This document shows positions 43,662 to 52,747 of a stretch of 64,000 nucleotides of DNA, piece by piece; position 1 is the stretch's first letter, and each line of letters opens with the position of its first letter. The stretch spans positions 1-64,000 of the forward strand of contig NZ_JFHR01000023.1 in assembly GCF_000722875.1 (NCBI RefSeq), read 5' to 3'. The notes below the pieces were generated by a model. That model saw nothing but the letters and a program-made list of their open reading frames with translations, had not been told where the DNA came from and ran no database searches. Source of the stretch: Sphingobium chlorophenolicum (GTDB lineage Bacteria > Pseudomonadota > Alphaproteobacteria > Sphingomonadales > Sphingomonadaceae). The position numbers and the translations under genes were made by a program.

Positions 43662-44525
43662 ATGCCCGCACGCGCATATTGGCAGGGCCAGATCAAGCTG
43701 GCGCTGGTGGCCATTCCGGTCGAAGTCTATCCCGCGACCAAATCCGGCGCGGCGATCAGTTTCCGGCAGATTCACGAACCGACGGGCAAGCCCATCCAAT
43801 ATGAAAAGGTGGTGAGCGGCGTCGGGCCGGTGGATCGCGACGAAATCTTCAAAGGCTATGAATTGTCGAAGGGCAATTATGTGCTGCTGGAGCAGGACGA
43901 GATCGAGTCGGTGAAGATAGAGAGCCGCAAGACGCTGGATCTGGTCCAGTTCGTCGAGGCTGACGCGATCGACGTGCTTTATTATGAGAAGCCCTATTTC
44001 GTGATTCCGGCGGACGATCTGGCGGAGGAGGCCTATGCCGTGCTGCGCGACGCGTTGCGGCGGACGAAGAAGGTCGGGCTGGGGCAGCTTTCCGTGCGCG
44101 GGCGCGAGCAACTGGTGTCGATCAAGCCGTGCGGGCGCGGGCTGGTGCTGGAGGTGCTGCGCTATGCCGATGAGGTGGTGAAGGCGCAGACCTATTTTCG
44201 GGGGCTGCCCGCCGATACCGCCGATGAGGATATGCTGGACCTGGCCGTCGGCATTATCGACAAGCGGACCGCGCCCTTCAGTCCGGAGGAGTTTCGCGAC
44301 CGCTATGTCGAGGCGCTGCACCGCTTGATCGACAAGAAGAAGAAGGCCAAGGGCAAGCGCATCATCGAGGATGTCGATGACCAGTCCACGGCGCGCAAGG
44401 GCGGCAATATCATCGACCTGATGGCCGCGCTCAAACAGTCCGCTGGCGAGGGCAGGCGTAAAGCGCCAGCGGCGAAGAAGGCCGCCGCGCCGAAGAAGGC
44501 CGCGCCCCGGCGCAAGAGCGCCTGA
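43662..44525 (+). CDS. ku: Ku homologue, non-homologous end-joining
   Basis: 287 residues from ATG 43662 (GGAGG six bases upstream). The Ku core runs from MPARAYWQGQIKLALVAIPV through EVLRYADEVVKAQTYF. The C-terminal tail is lysine/alanine-rich (APAAKKAAAPKKAAPRRKSA) and probably binds DNA or recruits LigD. It forms a homodimeric ring on double-strand break ends. The gene is two bases upstream of ligD, a dedicated two-gene NHEJ operon. Confidence 0.95.
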   Translation: MPARAYWQGQIKLALVAIPVEVYPATKSGAAISFRQIHEPTGKPIQYEKVVSGVGPVDRDEIFKGYELSKGNYVLLEQDEIESVKIESRKTLDLVQFVEADAIDVLYYEKPYFVIPADDLAEEAYAVLRDALRRTKKVGLGQLSVRGREQLVSIKPCGRGLVLEVLRYADEVVKAQTYFRGLPADTADEDMLDLAVGIIDKRTAPFSPEEFRDRYVEALHRLIDKKKKAKGKRIIEDVDDQSTARKGGNIIDLMAALKQSAGEGRRKAPAAKKAAAPKKAAPRRKSA

Positions 44526-44527
44526 CC

Positions 44528-47035
44528 ATGGCGGCCGACCCACTGGCCCCCTATAACGCCAAGCGCGATTTCCGGCGCACCCGCGAACCGGCGGGCAAGG
44601 TCGCGAAGAAGGGCGGCAACAGCTTCGTCGTCCAAAAACATGCGGCGACGCGGCTGCATTGGGATTTCCGGCTGGAGATCGATGGGGTTCTGAAGAGTTG
44701 GGCGGTGACCAAGGGACCGAGCCTGGATCCCGCCGACAAGCGGCTGGCCGTCCGCACGGAGGATCATCCGATCGATTATGGCAGTTTCGAGGGCAATATT
44801 CCCAAGGGCGAATATGGCGGCGGCACGGTCATGCTGTGGGACCGGGGTAGCTGGGAACCGGTGCCGGGCAAGAGCGCCGACGATTTGAAGGACGGCCACC
44901 TCCATTTCATCCTGCATGGGGAGCGGATGAAGGGCGAATGGCTGCTGGTGCGCATGAAGGGACGGCCGGGGGAGAAGCGCGAGAACTGGCTGCTCCGCAA
45001 GATAGACGATGGGGAGGCGGGAGAGGGCGACATGCTGGTCGAACGGGCGCTGACCAGCGTGCTGACGGAACGGTCCATGGCGCAGATCGAGGCGGATGCG
45101 GAGGCCACCCAATCGTTGAAGGGCGGCGGGAAAAGGGCCTTTTCCGACAAGATGCGGGCGGCGGAGGCGCATAACGCCAAGGTGCGTTCGAAGGCCGGGC
45201 GGAGGGCCGGCGCGACGGGGCTGCCGCGTTTCGTGAAGCCGCAACTGGCGACGCTGGTCGACAGCGTGCCCGCCGGGAATGACTGGCTGCATGAGATCAA
45301 ATATGACGGCTATCGCATGCTGATCGCGGTCGATGGCGCGAAAGTGAAGCTGTTCACCCGCAATGGTCTGGACTGGACCGACAAGTTTGGCCCGCTGGTG
45401 GAGAGGATCGCCGCGCTGGACCTGCCTTCCGCGCTGATCGACGGGGAGGTGGTGGCGCTGGGCGAGGATGGCAATCCCAGCTTTTCCGCCTTGCAGGCGG
45501 TGCTGAAGCGCGGCCATGGCGCGCAGCGCGCCGATACGCCCTTTCACCTCTTCGCCTTCGACCTGCTCTTCCTGGACGGCATGGATTTGAGGCCGCTGCC
45601 CACCATAGAGCGCAAGGAAAGGCTGGAGGCGCTGCTGCATGACAGCCAGCCGCCCGTCCATGTGGCCGATCATCTGATCGGCGCAGGGGAGAAGCTCTAC
45701 CGGTCGCTCTGCGACGCCGGGCAGGAGGGCATCATCGCCAAGCGCATCGACGCCCCCTATCGCGGCGACCGGACCCGCAACTGGGTCAAGGTCAAATGCA
45801 TCCGGCGGCAGGAATTCGTTTTGGTCGGCTGGACGAAAAGCAAGGCGAAGGGTCGCGCATTCTCTTCCCTGTTGCTCGCCCAGAATGAGGGCGGCGCGAT
45901 GGTCTACAAGGGGAAGGTCGGAACCGGCTTCGACGCGACGGCGATGGAGGAACTGGCCGGGGCGATGGCGCCGCTAACCGTCGACAAGGCGCCGCTGGAG
46001 GTACCGCGAGCGGAGGCGCGGGGCGTGCAGTGGATCAAGCCCCGGCTGGTGGCGGAGGTCGCCTTCGCCGAATTCACCGGCGAGGGGCGCGTCCGGCACG
46101 GCACTTTCCTGGGCCTGCGGTCCGACAAGCCTGCCAAGGCCGTGCAGCCGGAAAGGGCTGAACCCGCGCCCTTGCCCCAGAGCGGCGTGACGATCAGCAA
46201 TCGCGAGCGGATCATCTTCCCCGAAGATGGGCTGACCAAGGGCGACTTGGCCGACTATTATGCGCGTGTCGCGCCGCTGATGCTGCCCTTTGCCGCGAAC
46301 CGGCCGATCAGTCTGGTCCGCTGTCCTCAGGGGCGGGCGAAGAAATGCTTCTTCCAGAAACATGACAGCGGATCGTTCGGCGACCATGTCCGCCAGGTGC
46401 CCATCCGCGAGAAAGATGAGGGGTGGGAGGATTATATCTATGTCGAGGATGCCGACGGGCTGCTGGCCTGCGTGCAGATGGGCACTATCGAATTTCACGG
46501 ATGGGGGAGCCGCGCCGACGCGGTGGAGAAGCCCGACCGGATGATATTCGACCTCGATCCCGACGAGGGCATGGATTTCGCCAAGGTGCGGCAGGCGGCG
46601 CAGGACATTCGCGACAGGCTGAGCGATATCGGGCTTGTCTCCTTCGCCATGCTTTCCGGCGGCAAGGGGGTGCATGTGGTGGCGCCGTTGACGCCGGGTC
46701 ATGACTGGGACGCGCACAAGGATTTCGCGTCCCGCTTCGCGCAGGCGTTGAGCGCGGCCGAACCCGACCGTTTCGTCGCGACGATGAGCAAGGCGAAGCG
46801 CAAGGGGCGCATCTTCATCGACTGGCTGCGGAATCAGAGGGGGAGTACTGCCGTGCTGCCTTATTCCGTGCGGGCTCGCCCGGGTGCGCCGGTTGCGGTG
46901 CCGATCGATTGGGAGGAATTGGGTGGGATGAAGGATGCTCATCCTTTTGGCATCGGCGATGCTGAGAAATTGTTGCGGCGATCCAGGGAACTCAAGGGTT
47001 GGGGGTTCGCGGCGCAGGGGTTGCCTGGATTATAG
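44528..47035 (+). CDS. ligD: ATP-dependent DNA ligase D (phosphoesterase-ligase-polymerase)
   Basis: 835 residues in the order phosphoesterase (about 1-170; FVVQKHAATRLHWDFRLEID), ligase (about 220-520; nucleotidyl lysine K258 in EIKYDGYRML) and primase-polymerase (about 540-820; IIFPEDGLTKGDLADYYARV, DLDPDEGMDF, LSGGKGVHVVAPL). This Pseudomonas-like order differs from the mycobacterial one. All three catalytic cores look intact. With Ku it repairs double-strand breaks, filling or trimming ends before ligation. Confidence 0.95.
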   Translation: MAADPLAPYNAKRDFRRTREPAGKVAKKGGNSFVVQKHAATRLHWDFRLEIDGVLKSWAVTKGPSLDPADKRLAVRTEDHPIDYGSFEGNIPKGEYGGGTVMLWDRGSWEPVPGKSADDLKDGHLHFILHGERMKGEWLLVRMKGRPGEKRENWLLRKIDDGEAGEGDMLVERALTSVLTERSMAQIEADAEATQSLKGGGKRAFSDKMRAAEAHNAKVRSKAGRRAGATGLPRFVKPQLATLVDSVPAGNDWLHEIKYDGYRMLIAVDGAKVKLFTRNGLDWTDKFGPLVERIAALDLPSALIDGEVVALGEDGNPSFSALQAVLKRGHGAQRADTPFHLFAFDLLFLDGMDLRPLPTIERKERLEALLHDSQPPVHVADHLIGAGEKLYRSLCDAGQEGIIAKRIDAPYRGDRTRNWVKVKCIRRQEFVLVGWTKSKAKGRAFSSLLLAQNEGGAMVYKGKVGTGFDATAMEELAGAMAPLTVDKAPLEVPRAEARGVQWIKPRLVAEVAFAEFTGEGRVRHGTFLGLRSDKPAKAVQPERAEPAPLPQSGVTISNRERIIFPEDGLTKGDLADYYARVAPLMLPFAANRPISLVRCPQGRAKKCFFQKHDSGSFGDHVRQVPIREKDEGWEDYIYVEDADGLLACVQMGTIEFHGWGSRADAVEKPDRMIFDLDPDEGMDFAKVRQAAQDIRDRLSDIGLVSFAMLSGGKGVHVVAPLTPGHDWDAHKDFASRFAQALSAAEPDRFVATMSKAKRKGRIFIDWLRNQRGSTAVLPYSVRARPGAPVAVPIDWEELGGMKDAHPFGIGDAEKLLRRSRELKGWGFAAQGLPGL

Positions 47036-47040
47036 GGGGG

Positions 47041-47183
47041 GGCAAGCCTATCTTCTCCCCTCCCGTAGACGGGAGGGGCCGGGGGTGGGCCGCCGCGTCA
47101 GCGGCGTTCTTCCCTAGCCGAGAAGCCGGAAGCTCGCTGCGCTCGCACCCACCCCCTAACCCCCTCCCGCTTGCGGGAGGGGG
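47041..47183 (+). repeat. Dispersed intergenic repeat, copy 2 (extended)
   Basis: 47081-47183 is the second copy of the 104-bp repeat seen at 38377-38480. Here it is preceded by a CCCTCCCGTAGACGGGAGGG hairpin (from about 47059), so the full element is two hairpins flanking a conserved middle (CGTTCTTCC, GGAAGCTCGCTGCGCTCGC). It lies between convergent ligD and hemerythrin genes. Confidence 0.85.
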
Positions 47184-47200
47184 AATGATGTCTCTCCGCC

Positions 47201-47719
47201 TTAAGCGGTTACCAGCTTGACCGCCGATGGTTTTGCCGGGGGGAGGCCGCCGGTTTCGGCTTGGCGCATCAGTTCCTGTTTCCGCGCCAGCATCTGGTCG
47301 CGCAGCGCCACCAGGTCGACTCCGGCTTCCCGCGCCTGGGCGAACATGCCTTCGGATCGGCGCTCTTCTTCCGCGACATGGTGCTTGATCTCTTCCGACA
47401 GCACCTTGACCTTCGCGTCGAAGAAATCGGCGGAGGGCGTGGCGGCGGCGATGTCGTTCACCAGCACCTTCGCGCCGTCATGTTCGACATAGGCCTCATC
47501 CAGCGTGTCGTCCTCGATCTTGCCGCGCAGGGTCGGATAGAAGATTTCCTCTTCGATGATCGTGTGAATCTTGAGTTCAATGACGATCTGGGTGGCCAGC
47601 GACTGTTTCTGATCGTCGCTGCGCGCTTTCTCGAACTTTTCGAACAGCGCTTCCACCTTGCGATGGTCAGCCTTCAGCAGCGCTATCGCATCGGTATATT
47701 TCTCTTCCGCCACAGCCAT
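47201..47719 (-). CDS. Hemerythrin-like (HHE domain) protein
   Basis: 172 residues, all-helical. Candidate di-iron ligands lie in ALLKADHRKVEALFEKFEKA (His near 19), ELKIHTIIEEEIFYPTL (His, Glu) and KVLSEEIKHHVAEEERR (His, Glu). The C-terminal tail GGLPPAKPSAVKLVTA is low complexity. Such proteins bind oxygen, nitric oxide or peroxide, or store iron. Convergent with ligD, it probably belongs to a stress response group, but this rests on context. Confidence 0.85.
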   Translation of the reverse strand: MAVAEEKYTDAIALLKADHRKVEALFEKFEKARSDDQKQSLATQIVIELKIHTIIEEEIFYPTLRGKIEDDTLDEAYVEHDGAKVLVNDIAAATPSADFFDAKVKVLSEEIKHHVAEEERRSEGMFAQAREAGVDLVALRDQMLARKQELMRQAETGGLPPAKPSAVKLVTA

Positions 47720-47774
47720 TCTCCTATCGTTTACCGCTTATACTCGCGGCGCATGATAGGGTTCCGCTTGCGAG

Positions 47775-48692
47775 CTACAGCCAGTCCTTGGCGCGATAGG
47801 CTTCGACCGTCGCCTTCAATCCCTGCTCGGTCGGCACGGTCGGCGTCCATAGCCGTTTCGGTGGTTGCTTGCGCTTCTTCGCCACCCAGTCGGGATGGCA
47901 GAAATAGCTGACCCGGTCGGGCGTCAGCTTGGCGTTGCGGCCACGCACCAGCCGGTCCAGCCGCGCCCCAAGGCCCAGCGCCCAGGCGGGCGTGGCGAAG
48001 GTTCGCACCGGCCGCCCGACCGCCCGGCCGACCGCCTGCGCGAAGTCCATATGGTCCCAGCCGTTCGGCGTGCCGTCGTCCACCTCATAGACATGGGTCA
48101 GGCTCTTCATGTCCTTTTCGACCGCCAGCGTCAGGAACAGCCGGGCAAGGTCGCTCACCTCTATCACCGACAGCCGACCGCCCGGCGGCATCAGCATGAT
48201 CCCGCGCTTCGCCATGCGGAACAGTTCCAGCATCTCCCGGTCGCCCGGCCCGTAGATGGCGGGGGGACGGATGATGGTCCAGTCGAGGCCGCTGGCCTTC
48301 ACATGCCGTTCGGCCAGTTCCTTCGACCAGCCATAGTCGGACAGGCCCGGCTCCCGCGCCGAGAGGGAGGAGACGTGGATCAGCCGTCTGACGCCGCGCT
48401 GGCGCATGGCGTCGACCACCGCCATGGTGCCCCGCGCATTGCCGCGTTCAAAACCGTCCCGGTCGGGCGCGTTCACCACGCCTGCGATATGGATCACCAC
48501 GTCGGCGTCGCGCACCAGCGTGTTGAGCGCTGCCCGGTCCTCCAGCGCGCCGGGCACCCATTTCAGGTGCGCGCGGGGCGGCTGCGCCCGGCGGGTGATG
48601 GCGGAGACATGATGCCCCGCCGCCAGGGCCTGATTCAGGGTTTCGGCGCCGACGAAGCCCGTCGCGCCGGTCATTGCGATGCGCAGGGACAT
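47775..48692 (-). CDS. NAD(P)-dependent epimerase/dehydratase-like (extended/atypical SDR)
   Basis: 305 residues. The N-terminal Rossmann motif TGATGFVGAE is followed by DVVIHIAGVVNAPD, LIHVSSLSAREPG and DYGWSKELAE (Tyr-Lys). Architecture matches the NDUFA9/YwnB-like atypical SDR group that may bind NADP without being a sugar epimerase. It begins three bases after the proB stop and is co-transcribed with it. Its role is unknown. Confidence 0.85.
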   Translation of the reverse strand: MSLRIAMTGATGFVGAETLNQALAAGHHVSAITRRAQPPRAHLKWVPGALEDRAALNTLVRDADVVIHIAGVVNAPDRDGFERGNARGTMAVVDAMRQRGVRRLIHVSSLSAREPGLSDYGWSKELAERHVKASGLDWTIIRPPAIYGPGDREMLELFRMAKRGIMLMPPGGRLSVIEVSDLARLFLTLAVEKDMKSLTHVYEVDDGTPNGWDHMDFAQAVGRAVGRPVRTFATPAWALGLGARLDRLVRGRNAKLTPDRVSYFCHPDWVAKKRKQPPKRLWTPTVPTEQGLKATVEAYRAKDWL

Positions 48693-48695
48693 GGA

Positions 48696-49826
48696 TCAGA
48701 CCATCGCCATATGGTCGCGGTGGACCAGCACGGACCGGGGCAGGTGGCCCAGCAGCGCGGCGATATCCTCGCTGCGCTTGCCCGCGATGCGCGCCGCTTC
48801 CTCGCTGTCATATTCGATGAGGCCGCGGGCGATGACCCGTCCGTCCTCCGCCAATATGTCGACCACGTCGCCGCGGGCGAAGATGCCCTCTATCCGCGCC
48901 ACGCCCGCCGGGAGCAGGCTGTTGCCGCGCCCCAGCGCCGCTTCCGCGCCTGCATCGACCACGATTCGCCCGCGTACCGTCAGGCGACCGGCCAGCCAGC
49001 CCTTGCGCGCCCCCTTCGCCTGCGCGGCGAGGAAGATCGATCCCTTGCCGCCATCGGTCCAGTGCGACAGCGGCGAATCCACCTTGCCGGAGATGATCGC
49101 CAGATGCGCGCCCGCCCCGGTGGCGATGCGCGCCGCCTCGATCTTGGAGGTCATGCCCCCCGATCCCATGCCCGAAGCGGAGCCGCCGTCCGCCATGCCC
49201 GCGATGCGCGCATCGATGCGCTCGATTGTCTCTATCAGCATGGCGTTCGCATCGACATGCGGATTGGCGCTGTAAAGCCCGTCGACGTCCGACAGCAGCA
49301 CAACTGCGTCAGCCCGTGCCGCCTGTCCGATACGCGCCGCCAGACGGTCATTGTCGCCGAAGCGGATTTCCGCCGTGGCGACGCTGTCATTCTCATTGAC
49401 CACGGGCACGACGTCGAGCGCCATCAGCCGCTCCAGCGTGGCGGAGGCGTTGAGGTAGCGGCGGCGATTTTCCAGATCGTCCAGCGTCACCAGCATCTGC
49501 GCGGCGGTGATGCCCCTTTCGTGCAGCAGGCTGGCCCAACATTGGGAGAGGGCGATCTGGCCGGTCGCGGCGGCGGCCTGCGCGTCTTCAAGGGAGCCGC
49601 GGCCGCCCTTGGGCAGTTTCAGCCTGCGGGCGCCGAGCGCGATGGCGCCGGAGGAGACGATGATGATTTGCTGTCCGGCCTGCTTGCGCGCCGCGATGTC
49701 GGCCACCAGCGTGCGCAGCCAGGCTTCGCGCACTTCGCCCTGCGGATCGACCAGCAGCGCCGACCCGATCTTGATGACCAGGCGGCGGATCTGGGAGGGG
49801 GGGAAACCGGAGAGGGAAGGGGTCAC
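48696..49826 (-). CDS. proB: Glutamate 5-kinase
   Basis: 376 residues from GTG 49826 (VTPSLSGFPPSQIRRLVIKI). The kinase domain has KIGSALLVD, IIIVSSGAIALGARRL, VPVVNENDSVATAEIRFGDN and SGMGSGGMTSKIEAARIA. A C-terminal PUA domain (about 285-365) is present, as in the long enzyme form. It catalyses the first step of proline synthesis. No good Shine-Dalgarno sequence precedes the GTG. The obgE-proB order is standard for sphingomonads. Confidence 0.94.
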   Translation of the reverse strand: MTPSLSGFPPSQIRRLVIKIGSALLVDPQGEVREAWLRTLVADIAARKQAGQQIIIVSSGAIALGARRLKLPKGGRGSLEDAQAAAATGQIALSQCWASLLHERGITAAQMLVTLDDLENRRRYLNASATLERLMALDVVPVVNENDSVATAEIRFGDNDRLAARIGQAARADAVVLLSDVDGLYSANPHVDANAMLIETIERIDARIAGMADGGSASGMGSGGMTSKIEAARIATGAGAHLAIISGKVDSPLSHWTDGGKGSIFLAAQAKGARKGWLAGRLTVRGRIVVDAGAEAALGRGNSLLPAGVARIEGIFARGDVVDILAEDGRVIARGLIEYDSEEAARIAGKRSEDIAALLGHLPRSVLVHRDHMAMV

Positions 49827-49845
49827 TAAGCAAATATCCGTTCGG

Positions 49846-49896
49846 TTCGAGCGAAGTCGAGAACCGTCATGCACCCGCTTCTCGACTTCGCTCGAA
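49846..49896. repeat. 18-bp perfect inverted repeat between obgE and proB
   Basis: TTCGAGCGAAGTCGAGAA (49846-49863) and its exact complement (49879-49896) flank a 15-base loop; short outer TTCG/CGAA bases extend it. It is a dispersed-repeat-like palindrome of the sort common in sphingomonad intergenic spaces and may attenuate readthrough from obgE to proB. Confidence 0.8.
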
Positions 49897-49920
49897 GCGA
49901 ACGGGTGTCATGCAATCCGC

Positions 49921-51015
49921 TTAGATTGGCGACCACGGCGCGTCGCCTTCCTCGCCTTCCTCATCCTCATCGCTGTCCCGCGCCTCGCCCATCAGCGGCA
50001 GCACGGCGTCCAGCAGGGCGGGCACGCCTTCGCCGGTCGCGCCGGAGATGATGAACACATCCTCCACCCCAGCCTCGTCCCGAAGCTGTTCGGCGATATC
50101 CTCCATCAATTCCTGCCCGAGCAGATCGCCCTTGTTGAGCGCGACGATCTGCGGCTTTTCGTCCAGACCGCCGCCATAGGCCGCCAGTTCGTCCTGCACG
50201 ATGCGGAACTGTTCGACCGGGTCGTCGCCGGTCGCGTCGATCAGGTGCAGCAACACGCGGCACCGCTCGATATGGCCGAGAAAACGGTCGCCGATCCCCG
50301 CGCCCTCGGCCGCGCCCTCGATCAGGCCGGGAATGTCCGCCAGCACGAATTCCCGGTCGCGGTGCAGCACCACGCCCAGTTGCGGCTTGGTGGTGGTGAA
50401 GGCATAGGCGCCGACCTTCGCCTTGGTATTGGTGACCTGGTTGATGAAGGTGGACTTGCCCGCATTGGGCATGCCGACAAGGCCGACATCGGCCAGCAGC
50501 TTCAGCCGCAGCCAGACATACATTTCCTTGCCCGGCCAGCCGGTGCCATGCTGGCGCGGGGCGCGGTTGGTGCTGGTCTTGTAGGACAGGTTGCCGCGCC
50601 CGCCGTCGCCGCCGCGCAGCAGGACGATGCGTTGCCCGACTTCGGTGAAGTCGGCGAGGAGTTCCTGTTCATACTCCATCGTGCCGTCCTCATCCTCGCT
50701 GCCCTCTATGGGCGTGGGATCGGACAGGATTTGCGTGCCCACCGGCACCTTGATGATCAGGTCTTCGCCGCCCGCGCCATAGCGGTTCTTGCCCGCGCCG
50801 CCACCGCCGCGCTGCGCCTTGAAATGTTGGGTGTAGCGGAAGTCGATCAGGGTGTTCAGCCCTGCCACCGCCTCGAAGATGATGTCGCCGCCCTTGCCGC
50901 CGTTGCCGCCGTCCGGGCCGCCATATTCGACATATTTTTCACGCCGGAAGCTGACCGCGCCGGGACCGCCCCAGCCGGACTTGATGAAAATCTTCGCTTG
51001 ATCCAGAAAATGCAT
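49921..51015 (-). CDS. obgE: GTPase ObgE/CgtA
   Basis: 364 residues. The glycine-rich Obg fold comprises residues 1-158 (IFIKSGWGGPGAVSFRREKY, GGNGGKGGDIIF). The G domain has G1 GMPNAGKST, G3 DIPGLIEGAAEG, G4 NKGD. The C-terminus is short and acidic (SDEDEEGEEGD). It couples GTP state to late 50S ribosome assembly and stringent control. It sits downstream of rplU-rpmA and the GNAT gene in the conserved order. Confidence 0.96.
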   Translation of the reverse strand: MHFLDQAKIFIKSGWGGPGAVSFRREKYVEYGGPDGGNGGKGGDIIFEAVAGLNTLIDFRYTQHFKAQRGGGGAGKNRYGAGGEDLIIKVPVGTQILSDPTPIEGSEDEDGTMEYEQELLADFTEVGQRIVLLRGGDGGRGNLSYKTSTNRAPRQHGTGWPGKEMYVWLRLKLLADVGLVGMPNAGKSTFINQVTNTKAKVGAYAFTTTKPQLGVVLHRDREFVLADIPGLIEGAAEGAGIGDRFLGHIERCRVLLHLIDATGDDPVEQFRIVQDELAAYGGGLDEKPQIVALNKGDLLGQELMEDIAEQLRDEAGVEDVFIISGATGEGVPALLDAVLPLMGEARDSDEDEEGEEGDAPWSPI

Positions 51016-51115
51016 CGCGCGCCCATAGCGGTTTATGCGGCGGAATTAAACCCGCAGTTGGGCGGCGATTTGCGCGGATCGGGAAACGGCGCGGCCCGTT
51101 TCCCGATCGCGATGG

Positions 51116-51691
51116 TCAGGCCGCCAGCGCGGGCCGCGAATCCGCGTAGAGGTCCATGGACGAATCCGCCACCATGCGGGGGGCCTCGCCTTCCTGAAAG
51201 ACCAGGCAGTCGGCCGCCGCGCCCCGGCCCAGGCTGAAGCGCTTCTCGATCCGGCCGGTGGGGCGGAAGCCGATCTTGCGCAGCACGTTGCCCGATGCCG
51301 GATTGTCCGCGAAATGGGCTGCGCGGACATTGCGGACCCCGGCCGCGCGCGCCATGTGCATGACGGCCTGCGCGGCCTCCGTCGCGAAGCCCAGACCCCA
51401 ATAGGGGCGGGCGATCCAATAGCCCAGTTCCGGCGCGCCGTCGTCCGCCAAGTGGATGCCGCAGCCGCCCACCAGGCGCGGCGCGCCCTTGGTGCGGGTG
51501 AAGGCCAGCAGATTCGGCAGGCGCTGGTCCTGCGGCTGCGCCAGGAAATCCTGCGCATCCGCAAGGCCATAGGGGGCCGGGGCGCGGGTCAGGTTGCGCA
51601 GGACGGAGGGATCGCCGATCGCTTCGGCCAGGGCCGGCGCATCTTCCATCCAGCCGGGCCGCAGCAGCAGGCGGGGTGTACGGGCGAACAT
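51116..51691 (-). CDS. GNAT family N-acetyltransferase (RimJ/RimL-like)
   Basis: 191 residues from ATG 51691 (AGGAGA seven bases upstream). Typical strands TPRLLLRPGWMEDAPALAEA, GYWIARPYWGLGFATEAAQA (acetyl-CoA loop) and NVRAAHFADNPASGNVLRKI place it in the RimJ/RimL subgroup. Such enzymes acetylate protein N-termini or small amines. Position between rpmA and obgE is conserved in sphingomonads, which suggests a ribosome- or translation-related substrate, but this is inference. Confidence 0.88.
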   Translation of the reverse strand: MFARTPRLLLRPGWMEDAPALAEAIGDPSVLRNLTRAPAPYGLADAQDFLAQPQDQRLPNLLAFTRTKGAPRLVGGCGIHLADDGAPELGYWIARPYWGLGFATEAAQAVMHMARAAGVRNVRAAHFADNPASGNVLRKIGFRPTGRIEKRFSLGRGAAADCLVFQEGEAPRMVADSSMDLYADSRPALAA

Positions 51692-51846
51692 CGAAATTCT
51701 CCTAATCTCCAGTACGTCCATGGCCGCGAAAAGTTACGGCTTGACGACTGTCTTCCCAGGCTGGCTCCGCCCGCATGACGCGTGAGAAAGCGAGCGGTTC
51801 CAGCGGCTTGAGGGAAAAATGGGGGGAGACGCCCGTGCAAACGGAA

Positions 51847-51875
51847 AAGGGGCGCTCCCGGATGGGGCGCCCCTT
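51847..51875 (-). terminator. Terminator of the rplU-rpmA operon
   Basis: AAGGGGCGC (51847-51855) and GCGCCCCTT (51867-51875) form a perfect 9-bp stem, followed on the minus strand by TTTTCC. It lies about 90 bases after the rpmA stop. Confidence 0.75.
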
Positions 51876-51963
51876 GTTTCCCTCGAACCTTGCGGTGGCC
51901 TGTAAGCCGTTCCGCCAGGAGGATCGCCCCGATTGCGTGGGACGATCCGTCATCGATCATCCG

Positions 51964-52233
51964 TTATTCGGCTGCTTCGGCCATTGCGTCGACCGACACA
52001 TATTTGCGGCCGAGCTTGCCGGTGTGGAATACCACGCGGCCTTCGCCCAGCGCGAACAGGGTGTGATCCTTGCCCATGCCGACGTTGCGGCCGGGATAGA
52101 CGCGGGTGCCGCGCTGGCGAATGATGATGTTGCCGCCGATCACTTCCTGACCGCCGAACTTCTTCACGCCAAGGCGCTTCGATTCCGAATCGCGACCGTT
52201 GCGCGACGAACCGCCAGCTTTCTTATGTGCCAT
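51964..52233 (-). CDS. rpmA: 50S ribosomal protein L27
   Basis: 89 residues, [20 protein letters not shown] followed by LGVKKFGGQ, the standard bacterial L27 with the mobile N-terminus near the peptidyl transferase centre. No N-terminal presequence is present, unlike Firmicutes. It lies 30 bases after rplU in the same transcript. Confidence 0.97.
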   Translation of the reverse strand: MAHKKAGGSSRNGRDSESKRLGVKKFGGQEVIGGNIIIRQRGTRVYPGRNVGMGKDHTLFALGEGRVVFHTGKLGRKYVSVDAMAEAAE

Positions 52234-52263
52234 GACTCAAACTCCTCGTGACTTTGCTGCGGC

Positions 52264-52560
52264 TCAGGCGATCGACACGATCTTGAGGATCGTGTGATTC
52301 TGGCGGTGGCCGTTGCGGCGACGGTAGTTGTGCCGACGGCGCTTCTTGAAAACGATGACCTTCTCGCCCTTCGCCTGCGCGACGATTTCGGCGGCGACGG
52401 TCAGCTTGGCCGCGTCCTTCACGTCGCTGCCTTCGCCGGCGAACAGGACGTCGTCCAGGGTCACCTTGTCACCGGCCTCCCCGGCCAGCTTCTCGACGAC
52501 GATCTTGTCTCCGGCGGCGACGCGATATTGCTTGCCGCCCGTGCGCACGACTGCGAACAT
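52264..52560 (-). CDS. rplU: 50S ribosomal protein L21
   Basis: 98 residues from ATG 52560 ([20 protein letters not shown]), the family's standard start. The signature [20 protein letters not shown] near the C-terminus binds 23S rRNA. It heads the rplU-rpmA pair; its promoter should be in the 187-base gap to 52748. Confidence 0.97.
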   Translation of the reverse strand: MFAVVRTGGKQYRVAAGDKIVVEKLAGEAGDKVTLDDVLFAGEGSDVKDAAKLTVAAEIVAQAKGEKVIVFKKRRRHNYRRRNGHRQNHTILKIVSIA

Positions 52561-52747
52561 GGCTCTTCTCTTCTCGTTCAAATCTGCTTTACGCAGATCG
52601 TCGAGGGACAATGCCCTGTTGGACCCGCGCGGGAATGTGGCCCGCTACTGGAATGACTCGCCGATGTCAACCGGCAAGCTCGGCTTTCGGGGCTGGTTTT
52701 TCGGCGCGTCCGTTCCTATCTTGCGCTGCGAAGGGACAGTATCGCAG

